Source: CAZCQG01 sp964500775
Lineage (GTDB): Bacteria; Campylobacterota; Campylobacteria; Campylobacterales; CAZCQG01
Direction: 5' to 3'
Assembly (NCBI GenBank): GCA_964500775.1
Contig: CAZCQG010000058.1
Coordinates: forward strand, 1-10,536
Length of the DNA stretch: 10,536 nt
Below are positions 1-6,686 of this stretch, piece by piece. Every line of letters starts with the position of its first letter. Within the stretch, counting starts at the first letter, position 1. The translations under genes and the position numbers were made by a program. The notes under the pieces are model-generated. The model saw only the letters and a list, made by a program, of their open reading frames with translations, was not told the origin of the DNA and did not search any database.

Positions 1-116
1 CGATAAGCCTGCGAAAATCTCTTGGAAAATCTCACTCTGACTTTGCCTTCTATGATCCCCTTAGGGTTTTTAGAGGTGCCCTTAAATATTTTCAAGGAAT
101 TTTTTGGAAAACATAA
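1..116 (+). CDS. 3' end of an unidentified upstream gene (partial)
   Basis: Reading frame 3 is open from the window edge to a TAA at 114-116 and gives 37 residues ending in ...GALKYFQGIFWKT. The other two plus frames are closed here: frame 1 by a TAA at 4-6 and frame 2 by several stops. The stop overlaps the ATG at 116-118 of the next gene (TAATG), a typical sign of translational coupling, so this is probably the first visible member of the same operon. The tail is aromatic and basic with a short hydrophobic character. I do not recognise the family from so little sequence, and the rest of the gene lies outside the window. Confidence 0.55.
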   Translation, partial: ISLRKSLGKSHSDFAFYDPLRVFRGALKYFQGIFWKT

Positions 117-1744
117 TGGCGCTTTTGCCCATAGGGATTGGGATTGCCGTAGGTATCAATATTTTGGCAAAAAAATTTGACATCCCCGTGGTCATCGGAT
201 ATATTTTTACGGGTATCATCGTCAATGCCCTTTTTGGATTGGGAAGCTACAAAGATTCTTCGGAAGTGCAGCACTTAGCCGAATTTGGAATCGTCTTTTT
301 GATGTTTATGATAGGGTTGGAGTTTTCCGCTGAAAAAATTGGCGGAATGAAAAAAGAGGTGATGGTATTTGGATTTTTGCAGGTAAGCGTCACGACCCTC
401 ATCTTTTTCGTTTTTGCCCATCTCTATTTTGACATCAATAAAAAACTCTCTCTCGTCATCGCTTCGGCACTCGCTTTGAGTTCGACGGCTATCGTTTTAA
501 AGAGTCTCAATGAAAACAGAGAGCTCAACACCGCACACGGAAAAAGCATCCTCGGAATCTTGATATTTCAAGACATCGCCGTGATTCCTATTTTGCTTAT
601 GATAGAGTTATTGGGGGATACGAGCAAGGACTTCGGAAGTTTGGTGTTTGATACGATTCTTAGCGCGCTTGTGGTTCTCTTTATCTTGTTTGTTCCGGGG
701 AGAAAACTTATCGGGTATTTTCTCAAAATAGCCGCAAATACGAAAATGGACGAAATATTTGTAGGGATGATGCTCTTTATCGTCATCGGGACTTCTATGA
801 TGGTCGGAGCATTTGGGTTTTCATACTCTTTGGGTGCGTTTTTGGCGGGGATGATCATCGCCGAGACGAAATACAAATATCAAGCGGAAGCAGATTTACT
901 CCATTTTAGAGATTTGCTGCTCGGATTCTTTTTTGTTACCGTCGGATTGCAGGTAAACCTTGAGTACTTAGGGATAAATATCCACAAGATACTTTTGCTT
1001 CTGTTGGTGATAATGCTCGCAAAAGCATTTGTCATATATTTCGTATTGCGATTTTTTGAGGGACTGGTAAGCTCGATAAAAAGTGCCGTCGCCCTTTCGC
1101 AGGTGGGGGAGTTTTCTTTTGCTATCTTCTCTCTAGCGGCAGGAAAAGGGCTCATCGGCGAGAATCTCCAAGGGATACTCATACCCACGGTCATTTTTTC
1201 TATGATTCTTACCCCTTTTATTATGAAGTATATCGGTCGCGCGGCGGGCTTATTGGCATTTGTCGATACGAAAGAGAGTAGTGTCGATTTTTGTAATCTC
1301 CCGGACCACGAACTCCGCGACCATATTATCGTATGCGGATACGGGAGCTTCGGGAAAAGCGTCGTAAAATATCTAAAAGAGCACGGTATCAGATATATCG
1401 CCCTAGATTACAATTTGAAGGCGGTAGAAGAGGGCGTTAAGGATGGTTATAACGTAGTTTTCGGTAATATTGCCCAAAAGATGATATTGGAAAACCTCCA
1501 TATCGCCCGCTCGGTTGCGGTCATCGTGGCGATAGACGATACGCATAAGATTCGGGTGATTTGCGAGACCATCGCCGATGTCATCGGGCACAATCACGTC
1601 ATCGTCAAGGTTGCCTCGGAAGAAGAGGTGGAGCTGATAAAAGATCTCAAAATTTATAAAGTGATCGATGAGAAAAAAGAGGTGGCGAAGATACTCGCCC
1701 AAACCGCGATCTCGTGCGAATATTTTAGAGTAGGAAAGGAATAA
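104..1744 (+). CDS. KefB-type monovalent cation:proton antiporter with TrkA-N domain
   Basis: This is an inner-membrane CPA2-family antiporter expected to exchange K+ or Na+ for protons. Residues about 5-385 form roughly a dozen hydrophobic segments and carry family hallmarks: SSTAIVLKSL (126-135), FQDIAVIP (155-162, with the acidic transport residue D157), GAFLAG (244-249) and SQVGEFSF (332-339). Residues about 406-530 form a cytosolic Rossmann TrkA-N (RCK) domain with the nucleotide-binding glycine motif GYGSFG (412-417). In Kef proteins this domain gates transport by binding nucleotide or glutathione; the ligand here is unknown. The length of 546 aa is normal for KefB-like proteins. TTG at 104 has AAGGA (94-98) 5 nt upstream. 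An alternative ATG at 116 overlaps the previous gene's stop and has only a weak GGA, so the start is uncertain by four codons. The gene ends 2 nt before pepF. The family assignment is firm, but ion specificity cannot be read from the sequence. Confidence 0.9.
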   Translation: MENIMALLPIGIGIAVGINILAKKFDIPVVIGYIFTGIIVNALFGLGSYKDSSEVQHLAEFGIVFLMFMIGLEFSAEKIGGMKKEVMVFGFLQVSVTTLIFFVFAHLYFDINKKLSLVIASALALSSTAIVLKSLNENRELNTAHGKSILGILIFQDIAVIPILLMIELLGDTSKDFGSLVFDTILSALVVLFILFVPGRKLIGYFLKIAANTKMDEIFVGMMLFIVIGTSMMVGAFGFSYSLGAFLAGMIIAETKYKYQAEADLLHFRDLLLGFFFVTVGLQVNLEYLGINIHKILLLLLVIMLAKAFVIYFVLRFFEGLVSSIKSAVALSQVGEFSFAIFSLAAGKGLIGENLQGILIPTVIFSMILTPFIMKYIGRAAGLLAFVDTKESSVDFCNLPDHELRDHIIVCGYGSFGKSVVKYLKEHGIRYIALDYNLKAVEEGVKDGYNVVFGNIAQKMILENLHIARSVAVIVAIDDTHKIRVICETIADVIGHNHVIVKVASEEEVELIKDLKIYKVIDEKKEVAKILAQTAISCEYFRVGKE

Positions 1745-1746
1745 AA

Positions 1747-3483
1747 ATGCGATGGGATTTGAGTGCACTTTTTGCAAATGTTGAAGAGGGACTGGCTTGC
1801 CTTGATAGCGCAGCCAAGGAATCGGTAAAGTTTGAAAAAAACCACAAGGGGAAACTAAAAAAGCTAGACGAAAAAAGCTTTGAAAAGGCACTTGTGAAAT
1901 ACGAAAGTATCTGCGAGAAAATATCCCGCGCGATGACGTACGGATTTTTGCTTTTTGCGGAGGATAGCACAAAAGGGGGAATCTACGCGAAATTCCAAGA
2001 GAAGGCGACAAAGGCGAACGATGCGCTCCTTTTCTTTGAGCTAGAGTTTAACACCCTCTCTGAAAAACAGCAAGCAAAACTCATAAAGAAATGCACCAAT
2101 TATTCCTATTATCTCCAAAGTCTCGCCGAGGAGAGGGCGCATCTGCTCTCACTCGCAGAGGAAAAGGTTTTGCTCAAAAAATCGCGTGTAGGTTCAGATT
2201 CTTTTAGCAGACTTTTTGATGAATATTTGAGCTCCCTAAAGTTTGAATACGGAAGAAAAAAGATGAGCGAAGAGGAGGTGCTCACCCTCCTTTACAACAC
2301 CGACAGAGAGACGAGAAAGAATGCAGCAAAGTCTTTGAGCAAGGGGCTCCAAAACTCGTTGCGACTGCTTACGTTTATCTTCAATATGATAAAGACCGAC
2401 ACCTCGATAGAAAAAGAGATGCGCAATTACAAGCACCCCGAAGATATGCGCCATCTTGATAATAAAATAGACAAGAAATCGGTAGATTCGCTTATAGAAG
2501 CGGTAAACGGGAATTTTTCTATGGTGCATAACTACTATGCGCTCAAACAACGCTTGCTCGGCGTAGAGAAACTCTACGACTACGACAGATATGCACCGTT
2601 AGGAAAGAGCGAAAAGAAGTACGAGTATGAAAAAAGTAAAAAACTCGTCCTTGATTCCTTTAAAGAGTTTAGCCCCGTTTTTGAGAAAATAACGAAAGAG
2701 GCGTTTCAAAACGGTTGGATAGACGTCTATCCGAGAGATAATAAGCGGGGCGGGGCATTTTCGCACGGTGCTACTCCAAAAGCGCATCCGTACGTATTGC
2801 TCAATCACACCGACAACAGACGTGATGTTTTCACTCTTGCGCACGAACTCGGACACACGATACACCAGTATTTGAGCAGAAAGGTGGGGTATCTCAACTC
2901 CGATACGCCGCTTACGACTGCAGAGACGGCATCGGTATTTTGCGAGATGCTCCTTTTTGACAAGATGAAAAATACTTTAAAAGGGGAGGAGCTTATATCG
3001 CTCTACGCAGGCAAATTAGAAGACATTTTCGCCACCCTTTTTCGACAGATCGTGTTTACGAATTTTGAGCGGAGAATCCACGATACCGACGGAGAACTGA
3101 GCAGCGAAGCGATAAGTGAGATTTGGATGGAAGAGAACAAAAGGATGTTTGGAGATTCCTTGGAGCTTACTAAGGATTATGAGATTTGGTGGAGCTACAT
3201 ACCGCACTTCATCCATTCGCCTTTTTATTGCTATGCGTATAGCTATGGACAACTTTTGGTGCTCGCCCTCTATGGACTGTGCAAACGAGGGTTGAATGAT
3301 TTTGAATTGCGCTATATCGAATTTTTGAGCAAAGGGGGGAGTAAATCGCCCAAAGAATTGGTGGCTCTATTCGGGTTTGACATAGATTCCGAGAAGTTTT
3401 GGCAGATAGGACTTCGAGAGGTAGAGCGTATGGTAGAGGAGTTTAAAGAGATTATCATCGCGGAGGTGGAGAGTGATAGATAA
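1747..3483 (+). CDS. pepF: Oligoendopeptidase F, M3-family zinc metallopeptidase
   Basis: This is a cytosolic zinc endopeptidase that cleaves short oligopeptides and so helps recycle peptides released by ATP-dependent proteases. The zinc signature HELGH is at residues 366-370 (within TLAHELGHTIHQYL), with E367 as the catalytic base. The likely third ligand is E393 in TTAETASVFCE, at the spacing expected for M3 enzymes. The Tyr/His-rich segment HSPFYCYAYSYGQ (490-502) matches the part of the family that stabilises the transition state. The N-terminal ~190 residues are the helical PepF-specific domain. There is no signal peptide. The length of 578 aa is in the normal range of about 560-610. The start is an ATG preceded by AGGAAAGGA, only 2 nt after the antiporter stop, and the last 11 nt overlap the next gene. 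I recall the same kefB-pepF adjacency in Helicobacter pylori, so this is an old Campylobacterota arrangement. Confidence 0.95.
   Translation: MRWDLSALFANVEEGLACLDSAAKESVKFEKNHKGKLKKLDEKSFEKALVKYESICEKISRAMTYGFLLFAEDSTKGGIYAKFQEKATKANDALLFFELEFNTLSEKQQAKLIKKCTNYSYYLQSLAEERAHLLSLAEEKVLLKKSRVGSDSFSRLFDEYLSSLKFEYGRKKMSEEEVLTLLYNTDRETRKNAAKSLSKGLQNSLRLLTFIFNMIKTDTSIEKEMRNYKHPEDMRHLDNKIDKKSVDSLIEAVNGNFSMVHNYYALKQRLLGVEKLYDYDRYAPLGKSEKKYEYEKSKKLVLDSFKEFSPVFEKITKEAFQNGWIDVYPRDNKRGGAFSHGATPKAHPYVLLNHTDNRRDVFTLAHELGHTIHQYLSRKVGYLNSDTPLTTAETASVFCEMLLFDKMKNTLKGEELISLYAGKLEDIFATLFRQIVFTNFERRIHDTDGELSSEAISEIWMEENKRMFGDSLELTKDYEIWWSYIPHFIHSPFYCYAYSYGQLLVLALYGLCKRGLNDFELRYIEFLSKGGSKSPKELVALFGFDIDSEKFWQIGLREVERMVEEFKEIIIAEVESDR
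3462..3466 (+). promoter_or_regulatory. Shine-Dalgarno site deciding the GTG start of the SspB-like gene
   Basis: GGAGG lies inside the last codons of pepF and 6 nt before the GTG at 3473. It supports this non-ATG start, and hence an 11-nt overlap with pepF, over a downstream ATG at 3515. Confidence 0.7.
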
Positions 3484-3928
3484 CATCATCAGGGATTATG
3501 AGTACAAACAGATAATGGAGCGCCATATCAGCGAGAGCATAGAGTATCTTATAGCAAAAGAGCAGACTTTTTCTATCCTTTGCAACCTCTCGCTCGTAAA
3601 GTTTTCACCCGAGTTGCCCAGCGAGATCAGTCAAAATTTCAAACCGCTTACTCTGTTTGTTTTGGCAGGGTATACGTTTGAGAGTATCACGCTCGATAAA
3701 CAATACTTGAACTTCGAAGCGGGATTTGGTCCGGAGAATTTCGGGAGTTTCGTGAGCGTACCGCTCTATAGTATCTTGCAGATAATGGTGGATGAAAATG
3801 TCATCTCCGTAAATCTCACGGCAGGTACGGAAAAATTTGACAACGAATCCGAGGAAGAGGAGGGGGTGCAAAACTCTATGCAAGCACTCCTCGCAAATCC
3901 CGAGAATAAGAAGTTTTTGAGAAAGTAA
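3473..3928 (+). CDS. Small acidic-tailed protein, possible SspB-like ClpXP adaptor
   Basis: This 151-aa cytosolic protein would usually be annotated hypothetical. The order of elements resembles SspB, which delivers SsrA-tagged proteins to ClpXP. There is an N-terminal helix (about 15-30). A strand and a proline turn follow (NLSLVKFSPELPSEI, 38-52). Then come LTLFVLAGY (59-67), LNFEAGFG (79-86), VSVPLYSILQIMVDENV (94-110) and NLTAG (114-118), comparable to the SspB core of the form 'FNARFGG...VPLAAVLAIYARENG'. After the core comes an acidic linker (DNESEEEEG, 123-131) and a short basic-hydrophobic end (KKFLRK), just as SspB ends in a flexible acidic tail with a ClpX-docking peptide. This is my pattern match, not a search result. 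The GTG start at 3473 has a strong GGAGG (3462-3466) 6 nt upstream and overlaps pepF by 11 nt. An in-frame ATG at 3515 lacks comparable support. That the gene is real and coupled to pepF is sure; the SspB identity is moderate. Confidence 0.85.
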   Translation: MIDNIIRDYEYKQIMERHISESIEYLIAKEQTFSILCNLSLVKFSPELPSEISQNFKPLTLFVLAGYTFESITLDKQYLNFEAGFGPENFGSFVSVPLYSILQIMVDENVISVNLTAGTEKFDNESEEEEGVQNSMQALLANPENKKFLRK

Positions 3929-3950
3929 ACCCTCCAAAAATTAGATATAT

Positions 3951-3979
3951 TTTTTTCTCAATAATTAGAGTAATATAAT
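3951..3979 (+). promoter_or_regulatory. Putative sigma-70 promoter of the FN3/DUF6765 unit
   Basis: A perfect TATAAT box occurs at 3974-3979 and is preceded by a T-run (3951-3956) instead of a clear -35 hexamer. This is the usual look of Campylobacterota vegetative promoters, where periodic T-tracts replace the -35. Transcription would start near 3986, some 20 nt before the ATG at 4007. It lies in the only sizeable gap between the upstream operon and the secreted FN3 protein, which marks a new transcription unit. The gap is generally A/T-rich, so a chance TATAAT is possible. Confidence 0.5.
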
Positions 3980-4006
3980 AAATTGCGAATAAAAAGGAGT
4001 TTAATT

Positions 4007-5128
4007 ATGTTACATCTAAAAATAGGGCTTTATTCAAAAGAGCGCTCAAGCTTTCTTGTGGTCTTGCTTATGTTGTTCTTCGGAATCATACCACTACATG
4101 CAGATTTCTCAAACGCGTACGGCATACAAACTTGGGTCGAAGAAACAAGCGCGAGTACGTCTTCATTGTGGAATATAGCAAACCTACCAAATAGTGTCAC
4201 CTTGCAAAGCGACCCGACGTGGAAACAAAGTATGGATTCTATGATTCATTTGGCGACGAATGCAGGAACGGTTACTTTTAGCTGGACATATAGTCCGGGT
4301 GATCTTATGCCAAACATAGCAGGATATATTCTCAACGGCAAGTTGAATTATGTGAATAATATTTTTAAAAGCGGTGCACAATCAGGAAGTAAATCGTTCT
4401 CCGTGGTAGTGGGCGATACATTCGGATTTTTCGTCAAAGCCGACCAAACATACACCCCGAGACCAAATCCCGTAAACAAAACAGCTACCTTTACTATTTC
4501 AAATTTTAGTGCTCCGGGTTTGACGACACCGAGTGCACCGAAGATCATACAAGTCATCCCAAGCTCACAAGAAGCGACGGTCGTTTTTACGCCACCCGCG
4601 AATGACGGCGGCACGGAAGTGACAAGCTATAAAATATCAGCCTCCCCTGGAGGTAATACTATCGAATTTGGGACGCCTATCTCTATACAAGGGACGAATA
4701 GCTACTATATGTATGTCGACGGATTGCAAAATGAAGATACCGTGTTTACCGCGTATGCAATCAACGGCATGGGAATCGGGAACCCATCCGAACAGTTTAC
4801 ATCCCCGATGAAATCTCCGTGTTACGGTACTAAAGGCTGCCCTCCCTCTGCTGCGACTATTACCGACGTAACTGCGGGAGATGGCAGTGCGACCGTGTTT
4901 TTCACCCCCGTTAGTCCGCTTGATTCGGGTGGAAGTCCGATAGTGGGCTATGAGGTGACATCCGACCCCGATAATATCACGGTAAATAGTTTAAACAGCC
5001 CCGCAAAGGTAACAGGGCTGACAAACGGCACGGCATATACTTTTACCGTCACCGCCGTAAATGCGGATAAATGGGGTGAGGCATCGGCAAAAAGTGCTAG
5101 CGTCACGCCGAGTGCAGATGGAAAATAA
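4007..5128 (+). CDS. Secreted protein with N-terminal beta-sandwich and two fibronectin type III domains
   Basis: This 373-aa protein is predicted to be exported. Residues 1-32 form a Sec signal peptide: a basic start, a hydrophobic core FLVVLLMLFFGIIPL (16-30), and a likely cut after LHA (30-32). Residues about 60-168 form a beta-rich domain with GTVTFSWTYS, AGYILNGK, SGSKSFSVVVGDTFGFFV and FTISNFSAP, a pattern I associate with a secreted beta-sandwich module often joined to FN3 or sorting domains. Two FN3 repeats follow, at about 174-268 and 281-368. The second is textbook, ending GLTNGTAYTFTVTAVNADKWGEAS split over two strands. The only two mature cysteines sit in the inter-domain linker (PCYGTKGCPP) and could form a small disulfide loop. 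No catalytic residues, sorting signal or lipobox are seen, so a binding or surface role is inferred. AAGGAG (3994-3999) lies 7 nt before this ATG. A TTG at 3983 would put that site inside the gene and is rejected. The DUF6765-like gene follows 20 nt later. Confidence 0.85.
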   Translation: MLHLKIGLYSKERSSFLVVLLMLFFGIIPLHADFSNAYGIQTWVEETSASTSSLWNIANLPNSVTLQSDPTWKQSMDSMIHLATNAGTVTFSWTYSPGDLMPNIAGYILNGKLNYVNNIFKSGAQSGSKSFSVVVGDTFGFFVKADQTYTPRPNPVNKTATFTISNFSAPGLTTPSAPKIIQVIPSSQEATVVFTPPANDGGTEVTSYKISASPGGNTIEFGTPISIQGTNSYYMYVDGLQNEDTVFTAYAINGMGIGNPSEQFTSPMKSPCYGTKGCPPSAATITDVTAGDGSATVFFTPVSPLDSGGSPIVGYEVTSDPDNITVNSLNSPAKVTGLTNGTAYTFTVTAVNADKWGEASAKSASVTPSADGK

Positions 5129-5148
5129 TCAAAAGAAAAAGGGTTGAA

Positions 5149-6213
5149 ATGCAAATAGATTTCCACCACGCGGTCACTTACGTTTGTGCGAGAATCGCAG
5201 GATTTGCGCACAATGAAGCCGACGTTATCGCTTATAGCGCCCAATATGTAGACGATGCCACAAATGAGGGGATAATTCAATTTGTAAACGGAGCAAAATA
5301 CAGCCGTATGGCTTCAGCGCATAAAATGATAGACAAGCAAAACCTCAACGAAGCGGCAAATCATAGGGCTTGGGTTTCATTCCATTTTTTACCGGGTAAC
5401 GATAATAAAGCCGCGGGTGGGAATCTAGATGGGAAATTCATTAAAAGACTAGTGTGTAAACCCGATAGTTTGATTTCTCACGATGTTTTGGAATATTGTA
5501 TGAAAGACAAAGGAAAGCCCTATGCACTCCATCGTCTAGGAATCACGATGCACGTTTTTGCCGATACGTTCGCGCATCAAGGTTTCGCGGGAGTGCAGCA
5601 CAGAATTAACGAGGTCGAAAATCTGACTCTCATCAATGAAACGGTCAGAAGCAAAGGTTTTTTCAAAAAACTGTTTGATTCTATAATTCAAAAGTTTACC
5701 AGCAAGGTCACCCCTCTCGGGCACGGACCCGCACTCACAAATCCCGATAAACCCTATCTAAAATGGTCATATACAAATGGACTCGGAGAGCGGATAGAGA
5801 GGGATAATACGGAGATCTTTATGTTGGCGGTAAATAGCTTGATAGGGCATCTTGGAAAATATAGAAATGAACCATACGAAATACAAGAAGAAGACATACT
5901 CGCCATCCAGCGAAATTTCAAGACCTTTATGGAGGAAGACGGGGAAAAGCGTCATAAGCGTTGGTTAGTTTCCATAGCAAACGGTGATTTTAGCTTTGGG
6001 GCTGTCGAGTTGAAGTTCATTGCCAAAGGGGAAGGCTCATGGAAATACGATGCACTCGGTACGACAAATGAAAAAGACGAAAAGATGCAAAGATTCCCGT
6101 ATGCAGCGGAATTTTTAACCAGTGATTGGAAACTGTTTCACGACGCATTGCAGGCGCACTATTTCGACGTAGCACATGAGATTCTCCCTGCATACGGGAT
6201 TTGCGTGGCGTAG
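5149..6213 (+). CDS. DUF6765-like protein with PC-PLC/P1-nuclease-like His/Asp pattern
   Basis: This 354-aa protein has no signal peptide or membrane segment. It begins MQIDFHHAVTYV and carries a series of conserved-looking metal-ligand candidates: H6/H7, YVDDA (33-37), SAHKM (56-60), NH (71-72), SFHFLPGN (78-85), ITMHVFADTFAHQGF (132-146), GHG (191-193) and the C-terminal LQAHYFDVAHE. The HxxxDxxxH of H135, D139 and H143 is helical and resembles the trinuclear zinc site of phospholipase C/S1-P1 nucleases. I believe the family is Pfam DUF6765, whose activity has not been established to my knowledge; metal-dependent hydrolase activity is inference. The ATG is preceded by AAGGG (5139-5143) at 5 nt. 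It lies 20 nt after the FN3 gene on the same strand, so the two are probably co-transcribed. A cytosolic enzyme next to an exported FN3 protein is an unexplained pairing. The gene is full-length with no frameshift visible. Confidence 0.8.
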   Translation: MQIDFHHAVTYVCARIAGFAHNEADVIAYSAQYVDDATNEGIIQFVNGAKYSRMASAHKMIDKQNLNEAANHRAWVSFHFLPGNDNKAAGGNLDGKFIKRLVCKPDSLISHDVLEYCMKDKGKPYALHRLGITMHVFADTFAHQGFAGVQHRINEVENLTLINETVRSKGFFKKLFDSIIQKFTSKVTPLGHGPALTNPDKPYLKWSYTNGLGERIERDNTEIFMLAVNSLIGHLGKYRNEPYEIQEEDILAIQRNFKTFMEEDGEKRHKRWLVSIANGDFSFGAVELKFIAKGEGSWKYDALGTTNEKDEKMQRFPYAAEFLTSDWKLFHDALQAHYFDVAHEILPAYGICVA

Positions 6214-6383
6214 CTTAATGTGAAAATAATCAATAATTAAATTTTTGTATATCGTATCGGAGACATACCTGCACTTTTTTAAAAACTCTTGAGAAATGGA
6301 ATGGGCTTAGAGAAGTTATTTTCGCAAAGTTTTGATTTATATGCTCGCAGACCTTTTTGTGGAATCGTTCTAATTCCAGTACC

Positions 6384-6396
6384 CGAGATAATCTCG
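6384..6396. repeat. 13-bp palindrome between convergent genes
   Basis: CGAGAT-A-ATCTCG is a perfect inverted repeat with a 1-nt centre. A second, weaker dyad (GGAAT...ATTCC, 6361-6377) lies just before it. As RNA it could form a 5-bp stem with a 3-nt loop, but no T-run follows on either strand, so it is a poor intrinsic terminator. It could be a protein-binding dyad. Its function is unknown. Confidence 0.35.
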
Positions 6397-6405
6397 ACGT
6401 ATCGT

Positions 6406-6450
6406 AGGAATATTAGAAAGTTGGAAACGATAGAAAGGGAATTTTACGCC
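6406..6450. repeat. Imperfect direct repeat, copy A (left of the antitoxin)
   Basis: This copy contains AGGAAT, AAGTTGG and the exact 14-mer TAGAAAGGGAATTT (6431-6444), then tACgCCT. It matches copy B at 6857-6889 in the same order and orientation, with two 6-nt insertions (6412-6417 and 6425-6430) and a 1-nt difference in the T-run. It ends exactly at the antitoxin stop codon. The two copies bracket the toxin-antitoxin remnant. Confidence 0.6.
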
Positions 6451-6686
6451 TAAAGCACGTCATTTTCATACGGCGCATTATCGGGTATCTGTTTGAGGGC
6501 TTTTAAAAAATCTTCTTTCGATCCTTTTGCCGCTTTTTTCTCGATAATATCCACGGTTTGTAATGCCGATACTTTCTCGCTCAAAGCGTTCAAAATAAAT
6601 TGATTTAACGATATTTTTTCGCCCGCGCATATTTCACTCACCGCCGATTTGAGATAATCGGGCATCCTTAGGCTCATTGTTTGCAT
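6450..6686 (-). CDS. Ribbon-helix-helix antitoxin-like protein
   Basis: This 78-aa protein has a short N-terminal strand (TMSLRMP, 3-9), then helix-turn-helix residues about 10-44 with the typical KISLNQFILNALSEKV, followed by a charged C-terminal tail (DIIEKKAAKGSKEDFLKAL...). This is the layout of RHH-type antitoxins: a DNA-binding dimer at the N-terminus and a toxin-neutralising tail at the C-terminus. The start is an ATG with AGGAG (6694-6698) 7 nt upstream, and it overlaps the stop of the preceding PIN-domain fragment (TAATG). In a working module it would neutralise that toxin and repress its own operon. Here the toxin is reduced to its last 33 codons, so the antitoxin appears orphaned. 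No toxin follows it downstream. Assignment to the RHH fold is by sequence pattern; the exact family is not determined. Confidence 0.75.
   Translation of the reverse strand: MQTMSLRMPDYLKSAVSEICAGEKISLNQFILNALSEKVSALQTVDIIEKKAAKGSKEDFLKALKQIPDNAPYENDVL

Larger units (their letters stand above)
6301..6453 (+). other. Short open frame of 50 codons in the 6214-6449 intergenic region (doubtful)
   Basis: An ATG at 6301 opens a 50-residue frame (MGLEKLFSQSFDLYARRPFC...) ending at TAA 6451-6453. Its stop overlaps the end of the antitoxin gene on the other strand. No proper Shine-Dalgarno precedes it, only TGGA just before the ATG, and I recognise no family. Its last 15 codons fall in the direct repeat described separately, where two differences between the copies are 6 nt long and keep the frame. 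It is listed as a possible small protein or decayed gene end. Apart from this frame and two short dyads at 6361-6377 and 6384-6396, I see nothing in 6214-6449. Confidence 0.2.

Noticed and set aside
1403..2011. Long open frame of 202 codons on the minus strand
   Set aside because: It lies antisense across the end of the antiporter gene and the start of pepF, both of which are well-supported families. The translated product is low in recognisable pattern and there is no good ribosome site. It is a shadow frame.
3917..3961. TTGAGAAA...TTTCTCAA inverted repeat as a terminator after the SspB-like gene
   Set aside because: The arms are only 8 A/T-rich base pairs with a loop of about 29 nt, and no stable GC stem precedes the T-run. 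It was not listed as a terminator.
3983..4006. TTG at 3983 as the start of the FN3 protein
   Set aside because: The AAGGAG at 3994-3999 would then lie inside the gene. The ATG at 4007 is 7 nt after it and yields a normal signal peptide.
6214..6300. Search for an intrinsic terminator after the DUF6765-like gene
   Set aside because: Only A/T-rich runs such as AATTAAATTTTT are present, without a GC-rich stem. No terminator can be supported.
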